Shown one piece after another: positions 31,988 through 37,500 of a stretch of DNA of 37,500 bases; position 1 is the stretch's first letter; each line of letters starts with the position of its first letter. A model generated the notes under the pieces. It ran no database searches. It was not told where the DNA came from and saw only the letters and a list, made by a program, of their open reading frames with translations. Made by a program: the position numbers and the translations under genes. The stretch is taken from the NCBI GenBank assembly GCA_905221605.1, contig CAJNDS010002779.1, positions 110,677 through 148,176 of the forward strand. Reading direction: 5' to 3'. This stretch comes from Symbiodinium natans (Eukaryota > Sar > Dinophyceae > Suessiales > Symbiodiniaceae).

Positions 31988-32756
31988 ACAAAAACAAAAT
32001 GCAGTTTCCTTCCTCATTGAAGGGGTCTCCCTGGGGCACTTGCCGGTTCACAGGTACTTGAAAGTATCTAAAACCCTTAACCCTAAACCCTTAACCCTAA
32101 ACCCTAAACCCTAAACCCTCAACCCTAAACCCTAAACCCTAAACCCCCCAAACCCTCAACCCTAATGAAGGCGGTTGCCTGGCTGTGTGCTCGTGGCAGA
32201 AGGGCACGATCTCGACCGGTATCGGAAAGTGCGGGCCGAGGCCTTGGAGGGTGAATGGGGTTTAGGGTTTAGGGTTCAGGGTTTAGGGTTTAGGGTTTAG
32301 GGTTTAGGGTTTAGGGGTCAGGGTTCAGGGTTTAAGGTGCTGGTTTCGAGGTTAGGGGCTGAGGGGCTTTGGGAGTCTAGGTTGGGATTTCTGGAAGCTT
32401 CCGTGATGGGTTTATGGCAAGGCTTCAGGGAATGCAGGCTGTAGGGTCACGGCCAGAGCCCTTCTTCTTTCTGTTGGTTAGAATGGGGGAATAGGGCTGT
32501 AGTTACCTCGGACCCTTAAGGCTGTCCCCTTGGGTTTTGGGGGGGGGCCCATTCTAAAGATCCTTAAGTAGTATAAGTTACTAGGAGTACATTAAAGGCA
32601 ACCTCTAGGGGTACAACATTAGGGGTTTCCAGTCCTAATCCCTTGCTCTACAATTTAGAAGCCGATTCTCAGCAATACAAACCCTCAGTGATCCGGGTAG
32701 GTATCCCATCTATGCAAAGGGAGGGGGGCGGGGGCCGAAACCCCAGAACCCGAAAC

Positions 32757-33275
32757 TCTAGGATTTCCGGTTCAGCGCCCAGGTTTCGACATGAATCCCA
32801 ATCCGAAATTGAAAAGTCACCCTGAAACCTACAAACCCCAAACCCCAAGCCCAAATGATGATACATTAAGCCCTAAATCCTAAACCCTAAACCCTAAAAC
32901 CGAACTCCTACATGGACCTGAGGGCACAGAGGGACGGGGGTGTTTTGGGGTGGAGGTAGAGTTTAGGGTTTAGGGGTATCATCAGCAAGTGCTGCCCTAC
33001 ACAGCAGTAGGCCCGCCGAACAAGGCCATCACGCACACGCTGCAGCTCGCGTAGCTTGCTCTGCTGGCAGACTACACAAACATACAGGCAGGAAAACTTC
33101 TTTCATCACACTGCCACATTGCCCTGCCAAACGAACCTGCTCAACTGGGCTTAGTCCCCCATGCATGATTCCTGGCTACTGCCGGCGGCTGCCCACAAGT
33201 GCTGCTTACTGCAGATACTACCCGAGTTCCCTCTTTGGCAGGCTTTCGAATCATGCTCGGATCACTCAGGAAGGC
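32757..33275 (-). CDS. Unrecognised exon chain downstream of the isomerase
   Basis: Exons 33275-33222 (AFLSDPSMIRKPAKEGTR) and 33063-33001 (QSKLRELQRVRDGLVRRAYC) join in phase 0 through CGG|GTAGTA and CCAG|CAG. A further exon, 32821-32757 (GDFSISDWDSCRNLGAEPEI), has a TTTCAG|G acceptor and a GA|GTTTCG donor. It lies 300 bp before the last recognised ribose-phosphate isomerase exon in the same direction, so it could be the C-terminal part of that gene or the next gene. I see no TDNGN-like isomerase C terminus, so the second reading is slightly favoured. The region 33130-33350 is open in several frames on both strands. Confidence 0.42.
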
Positions 33276-33577
33276 CTTCGTCACCATCACGACCCTCCTC
33301 GGGCACGACGACCACCACCGCCGAACTTGCCCATAGGATTTAGGGTTTAGGGGTGCATAGGCCCAGAGTTGACGCTACTGATAGGGTTCTTAAGGGAGAG
33401 GGGGTTCAAAGGCGGTATGCAACCCAAACTTCCCTAATACTCCCCACTACTCCCTAAGGCTCCCTAAGCTTCCCAAAGGTTCACCCTAAGCCCTAAACCC
33501 TAAATAAACCCTAAACCCTAAACCCTAAACTAAAACCCCCCGCCCTGGAACCCGGCCTCCTATGAGAACCCTGTGAC

Positions 33578-36500
33578 GCTAAGCCGGAGACCATCACAGA
33601 GCTTCGATTCATCGACAATCACCACAAAGGTCTTCGCGGCAGCCTGGCAGCTATCGACTCTCCTGAATTACAAGGGGGGGGTTTCGGATAGTCGATATGT
33701 CGCACAAGGGTCACAAGAGGAAGAGATGGGAAACCCTTCTGCTCAGGCTATTTTTGCCTGAAGGACATTTGTTGACGGATTCTGGTGGTGTACCAGGTCG
33801 TGCGGTTGAGGAGGGATTTCGAGGGTTGCTGGCTTCACGTCGAATCTACGCCTGCCCATGAACCTTCAGTCAAGTCGCCTCTAAACCCTAAAGGCGCCGA
33901 AACCCTAAGCTCTAAAGCCTAGACCACCCTAAACCCTAAACCCTAAACCCTAAACCCTAAACCCTAAACTCCAAACCCTAAACCCTAAACCCTAAACCCT
34001 AAACCCTAAACCCTAAACCCTAAACCCTAAACCCTAAACCCTAAACCCTAAACCCGCAACCCTAAACCCTAAACCCTAAACCCTAAACCCTAAACCCTAA
34101 ACCCTAAACCCTAAACCCTAAACCCTAAACCCTAAACCCTAAACCCAAACCAACACGAGCCCATGAAGCCCCAGCTTCGCAGCAACAAGTTCAAGAAGCC
34201 TCCACGATCTTCTCGCGGAAATGGGCCCCTCCCCCTCCTTTCCTCAAGTTGTTCAGGGTTTAGGGTTTAGGGTTTAGGGTTTAGGGTTTAGGGTTTAGGG
34301 TTTAGGGTTTAGGGTTTAGGGTTTAGGGTTTAGGTTTTAGGGTTTAGGGTTTAGGGTTTAGGGCTGTTTGGAGGTGATGGGGCGTATGGTTGGGGCATCG
34401 GGGCCTCACGGCTTGAGGAGGTTGAGCTTTCGGGATTTCGGGCTGCGACACTGAGCTGTTTGAGGGTCGTTGGGGGTTTGGGGTCGGTGGGTACACCCTA
34501 AACCCTAAACCCTAAACCCTAAACCCTAAACCCTAAGCCCTAAGACCTAAACCCTAGACCCTAAACGCTCACCCTAAACCCTAAACCCTAAACCCTAAAC
34601 CCCAAACCCCAAACCCTGAACCCTGAACCCTGAACCCTGAACCCTAAACCCTAAACCCTAAACCGTAAACCCTAAACCCTAAACCCTAAACCCTAAACCC
34701 TAAACCCTAAACCGGCCGCAAGGGACCGCACACTGTCCTCCCCCCTGTGGTTGGGGTTGGCAGGGGGGGGGGGGGGGTCCTTCGTCCTTTTTCCTGGCGA
34801 ACGGCTTCATCTTGCGCAAGGCACCGCGGGGGGCTGCACCCTCTACCAGAATTGGAATCCGGGGGCGACAAAATTATAGGAGCCAGCCTAAATCAGTACC
34901 ACTAAGGCTTTCCCTGACAATCCCCGTATAGTTGCTTAGTTGCATGTTGTAACCGTAACCGTTACGCCGTAACCTACCCAAAACACCCGCTCTTGTTAAG
35001 TAGGCAACTACATGAAAGAGAGGTTTTGGGTTTCCCGATGGCTTGTCTGCCAGCAACTGGGCCGGGATAAGCGTCCAGAGAAGCGGCTGAACCAGAAACC
35101 CTAACCCTACAGTACCCTAAACCGCAAAAACTTGGGTAACCCTAACTTGGGATGTCCTTTATAGGGAAGACAGTACCCGCTGCTTTTAAACCCTATTTTT
35201 GCAAGGACTGGTAGCATAAGGGAATCATCCCAAACTCAAGCCACCAATCAGCACTAACAACGAAAACCAGAAGCCGACAAACAAAAACAAACCCTACCCT
35301 GGTGCGGTGCAGCCAGGGAATCCACAAACCAGCGCCAACTAACAAGAACAAAACCTTAGAGGCCCTAAATCCTAGTACAAAGGAAGCGACGCCCTGAACC
35401 CTAAAACCGGTGAAAAAAAAAAAGTGCCCTGAACCTTAGAAAGGAAGTAGGGGATAGAGATCCGAGGCTCACGAGGTTTAAAGAGGCATCGACGGAGTCG
35501 GCGCCATCGATCGCCACCTCTCCGTGCCCAATCTCTCCCAGACACACTAAGGGCCTAGGGTTTAAGGTTTAGGGTTTAGGGTTTAGGGCTGAGGGCTGAG
35601 GGCTCTTCAGGAATCTAAGCTGCACTTATCTTTTCGGGGTTTTTGGATGCAAGCTGGCTTCTAGGCTTTGAGTGGGCGTCGAAGTTTAGTTTAGGGTTTC
35701 GGATCTAGGGGTTTAGGGTGAGGGGTTTGGGGTTTAGGGGTCTAGGGTTTAGGGTTCAGGGTTAATCCACCCCAAAGCCCTCATGAAGGGTTTAGGGATT
35801 TGGGTTCAGAACCTGGGGCTTGGTGTGTAGGGTCTAATGCGTAATCCCGCTGTATGCTTGGACTTGGCCGTCGGGTAAGTCACTGCAAGAATGTGCAAGG
35901 CATTGCTCAGGAATAATCGACAGGGGAGAGCAGAAGAAAACTGCTGAGCCCTAAACCCCTCCTACCTCATATAATTTCATCCTGAATGGCCCGAAACCGG
36001 CAAAATTTGGGGCAAATTTGCCTGCTTGTGGGCATTTGCTTGGCTCTTGCCTCATTGCCCTCCCTCCCCCCTCCCCCCTCCCCCCTCGCCCCTCCCCCCC
36101 CCCCTCCCCCTCCCCCTCCCCCCCTCCCCCCCTCCCCCCCCCCTCCCCCCCCTCCCCCGCTCCCCCGCTCCCCCCCTCCCCCCCCCCCCCTCCCCCCTCC
36201 CCCTCCCCCCTCCCCACTCCCCCTTGAGATGCTGAACCCTAAACCCTGAAACCTGAACCCTGAACCCTACATGCTAAACCCTTCTTCAAGCCACAAACTT
36301 CACAAGCCTACATGTCAGGCTGAGCTCGACACATCAAGCTTTGGATGTGTGTCCAGGGTTGCCAGCCGAATACCTGCCGCAGAAGTAACCCTAGGGTTTA
36401 GGGTTTAGGGTTTAGGGTTTAGGGTTTGGGGTTTAGGGTTTAGGGTTTAGGGCTTAGGGTTCAACACCGGCAGTTTCAGCTCTCGACCCAGGCGCTTCCA

Positions 36501-36768
36501 GCAAGAAGCCCCGCAATTCGTGTGCGCGCCACCAACTATAAGGGCATGTCCTCCTCCTCCCACATCGGGGCTGGGCTTCGGGTGTGGCCTTCGGGGAACT
36601 AAATGGTCGCTTCTTGTTATCGGAGAACCCTTGTATAGCCCTCGTGTACCAAGTACAACCCAAGGGCCCATACTTGAGAATCCCTCACAGCTTAAACCCT
36701 AAGCCCTAAACCCTAAACGCCGGGCCTAGTTTCTCTGCCTGCTCTTGGGTCCGCTTTGACGTGGGGAC
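33578..36768 (-). CDS. rpiA: Ribose-5-phosphate isomerase A, five exons of the catalytic core (5' and 3' ends not found)
   Basis: Interconverts ribose-5-phosphate and ribulose-5-phosphate in the pentose phosphate/Calvin pathways. Exons, 5' to 3': 36768-36726 (VPTSKRTQEQAEKL), 36373-36333 (IRLATLDTHPKLD), 35517-35473 (VAIDGADSVDASLNL), 34242-34200 (KGGGGAHFREKIVE) and 33643-33578 (AAAKTFVVIVDESKLCDG). These reproduce the RpiA order: substrate loop PTS, the DGAD pair of aspartates, the KGGGGA lysine, the catalytic glutamate in REK, and the lysine of DESK. All catalytic positions known for the family are present. Introns join in phase with donors CTAG|GC, GAT|GT and GAG|GC, and acceptors CAG|G, GAG|G and CAG|G. 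The third exon may instead run to 35437 (AAG|GTTCAG), which fits the phase of exon four but inserts about 12 residues not usual in the family. Introns hold telomere-like arrays, including the long CCCTAAA block at 33920-34146. The glycine-rich N-terminal VGLGTGST region is not seen and may lie beyond the window. Confidence 0.93.
33920..34146. repeat. Longest CCCTAAA array, inside an isomerase intron
   Basis: About 32 nearly perfect units between rpiA exons 34242-34200 and 33643-33578. On the coding strand it reads TTTAGGG. Confidence 0.95.
34740..35470. other. Intronic stretch within the isomerase gene
   Basis: Lies between rpiA exons 35517-35473 and 34242-34200. Holds a G15 run, the element at 35147-35233 and AT-rich DNA. 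A 60-codon minus frame at 34874-35056 has no recognised similarity and is probably chance. Confidence 0.5.
35147..35233. mobile_element. Diverged TTGGGATG-family element
   Basis: Ends TTGGGATGTCC and GGAATCATCCCAA; 87 bp; in the non-coding part downstream of rpiA exon 35517-35473. Confidence 0.6.
36058..36225. repeat. Polypyrimidine (CCCCTC)n tract
   Basis: About 168 bp of almost pure C and T on the plus strand. On the coding minus strand it is a polypurine block inside the intron between rpiA exons 36373-36333 and 35517-35473. It gives spurious Pro-rich and Gly/Glu-rich frames. Confidence 0.95.
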
Positions 36769-37154
36769 CTCAGCCCCAAAACTCTGAAACCATCCCCCCA
36801 AAGAGCCCTAAACCCTAAACCCTAAACCCTAAACCCTAAACCCTAAACCCTAAACCCTAAACCCTAAACCCCCCCTTAGTTGAGGAATCAAAATCTAGAG
36901 AGGGATCCTTAGTAACATCTCAGGTATACTCGGCATTGGGCCCTCTGAGATCCTTGGGCTCCTCTTCAGGAAATTTCGGGTTAGGGGTGTAGGGGCTTAG
37001 GGTTTAGGGTTTAGGGTTCAGGGTTTGGGGTTTGGGGTTTAGGGTTTGGGGCTTAGAGCTTGTGGAGTTTTAGGGTTTTGGGGTGTAGGGAGGGTGTAGG
37101 GTACTTTTGGGGGCTTAGGATTGGTGAGGGTGCCTTTCTCGGGCTTATATACAA

Positions 37155-37260
37155 GGAAGCCTTCCGACTTAGTAAGTAGGGTCCGTAAGGGTGGGTTGTG
37201 GGGATTATAACGGGGTTTCTGGGCGATACTAAGTCGACTTACTAAGTCAAAAGAGCTTCC
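37155..37260. mobile_element. Inverted-repeat element GACTTAGTAAGT
   Basis: Perfect 12-bp pair at 37166-37177 and 37237-37248 inside longer imperfect ends starting GGAAGC. Confidence 0.78.
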
Positions 37261-37500
37261 AAGTCGGGCTTAGGGTTTAGGGTTTAGGGCTTTGAGTTTA
37301 GGGTTTAGGGTTTAGGGTTTAGGGTTTAGGGTTTAAGGTTTAAGGTTTAAGGTTTAGGAGGATGCTTCGGGTTTAGGCTCTCACCAGGCAAACATAGAGC
37401 TCTTACAGACTCATAGGGGAAGTGGCCAAGGCCCCTGAAGGGGCTGAATATTCAGGGTTCAGGGTTTAGGGTTTAGGGTTTAGGGTTTAGGGCTTCGGGG

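Larger units (their letters stand above)
80..37492. repeat. Dispersed TTTAGGG/CCCTAAA arrays throughout the window
   Basis: Well over fifty separate tracts of the heptamer, 3 to about 30 units each, in both orientations and with frequent one-base variants. They fill the gaps between exon islands. Largest blocks: 8005-8084, 8347-8455, 10270-10372, 14612-14730, 26308-26437, 27248-27358, 30928-31044, 31205-31325, 33920-34146, 34257-34364 and 34495-34710. TTTAGGG is the telomere repeat of plants, dinoflagellates and some apicomplexans, but the orientation changes and interleaved genes exclude a chromosome end. Confidence 0.97.

Noticed and set aside
33573-33761. Plus-strand 62-codon ORF
   Set aside because: Antisense of the rpiA exon encoding TFVVIVDESK.
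35951-36249. Proline-rich and Gly/Glu-rich proteins
   Set aside because: Translations of the C/T tract inside an isomerase intron.
36447-36671. Overlapping minus ORFs of 69-74 codons
   Set aside because: They lie between two phase-compatible rpiA exons (36726 and 36373) and match nothing in the family; treated as intronic.
80-37492. A chromosome end or subtelomere
   Set aside because: Arrays occur in both orientations from end to end, are short and degenerate, and are interleaved with exons of housekeeping genes.

Overview
This looks like nuclear DNA of a eukaryote, most probably a dinoflagellate (core/Symbiodiniaceae-like). The window is saturated with the plant/alveolate telomere heptamer TTTAGGG/CCCTAAA and its variants, yet it is not a telomere. 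Between the arrays sit short, mostly GC-rich islands that splice together into recognisable proteins. Introns use GT but also GC and possibly GA donors, with the dinoflagellate-style context AG|G at both ends. Every gene that can be modelled with confidence reads on the minus strand, which fits the unidirectional gene blocks of dinoflagellates. No prokaryotic gene is visible, and most long open frames are antisense or repeat shadows.

Three genes are recognised from family motifs that run across several exons. (1) 36768-33578(-): ribose-5-phosphate isomerase A, catalytic core in five exons. (2) 21428-20344(-): a complete three-exon SMI1/KNR4 (SUKH) domain protein with a signal-peptide-like start. 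(3) 17491-13177(-): a YkgJ-type zinc/iron-chelating cysteine-cluster protein with a signal-like N terminus. Further minus-strand exon chains join with matching phases but encode proteins I do not recognise: 2631-871, 7992-6199 (EF-hand-like piece), 10989-8766, 19466-17934 and 33275-32757. Several isolated exon candidates lie between them.

The introns and spacers hold three kinds of material: perfect and degenerate telomere-like arrays, homogenised variant arrays (TTTAGGC, TCTAGGG, TTTTTAGGG, TTTAAGGG, GGGGTTGA, AAACCCTAT and others), and a dozen or more short elements of about 65-165 bp with terminal inverted repeats. Copies of one such family end 7-8 bp from the 3' splice site in two unrelated genes, as expected of introners. 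The most striking observation is that the telomere heptamer itself appears to build introns here. It can supply the 5' splice site (AG|GTTTAGGG) or the 3' splice site (TTTAG|G), and exon islands are usually bounded by CCCTAAA on their left and TTTAGGG on their right.

Limits: exon boundaries were read by eye. Many islands are open on both strands, so strand and frame outside the three recognised genes are provisional. No expression or homology search was possible.
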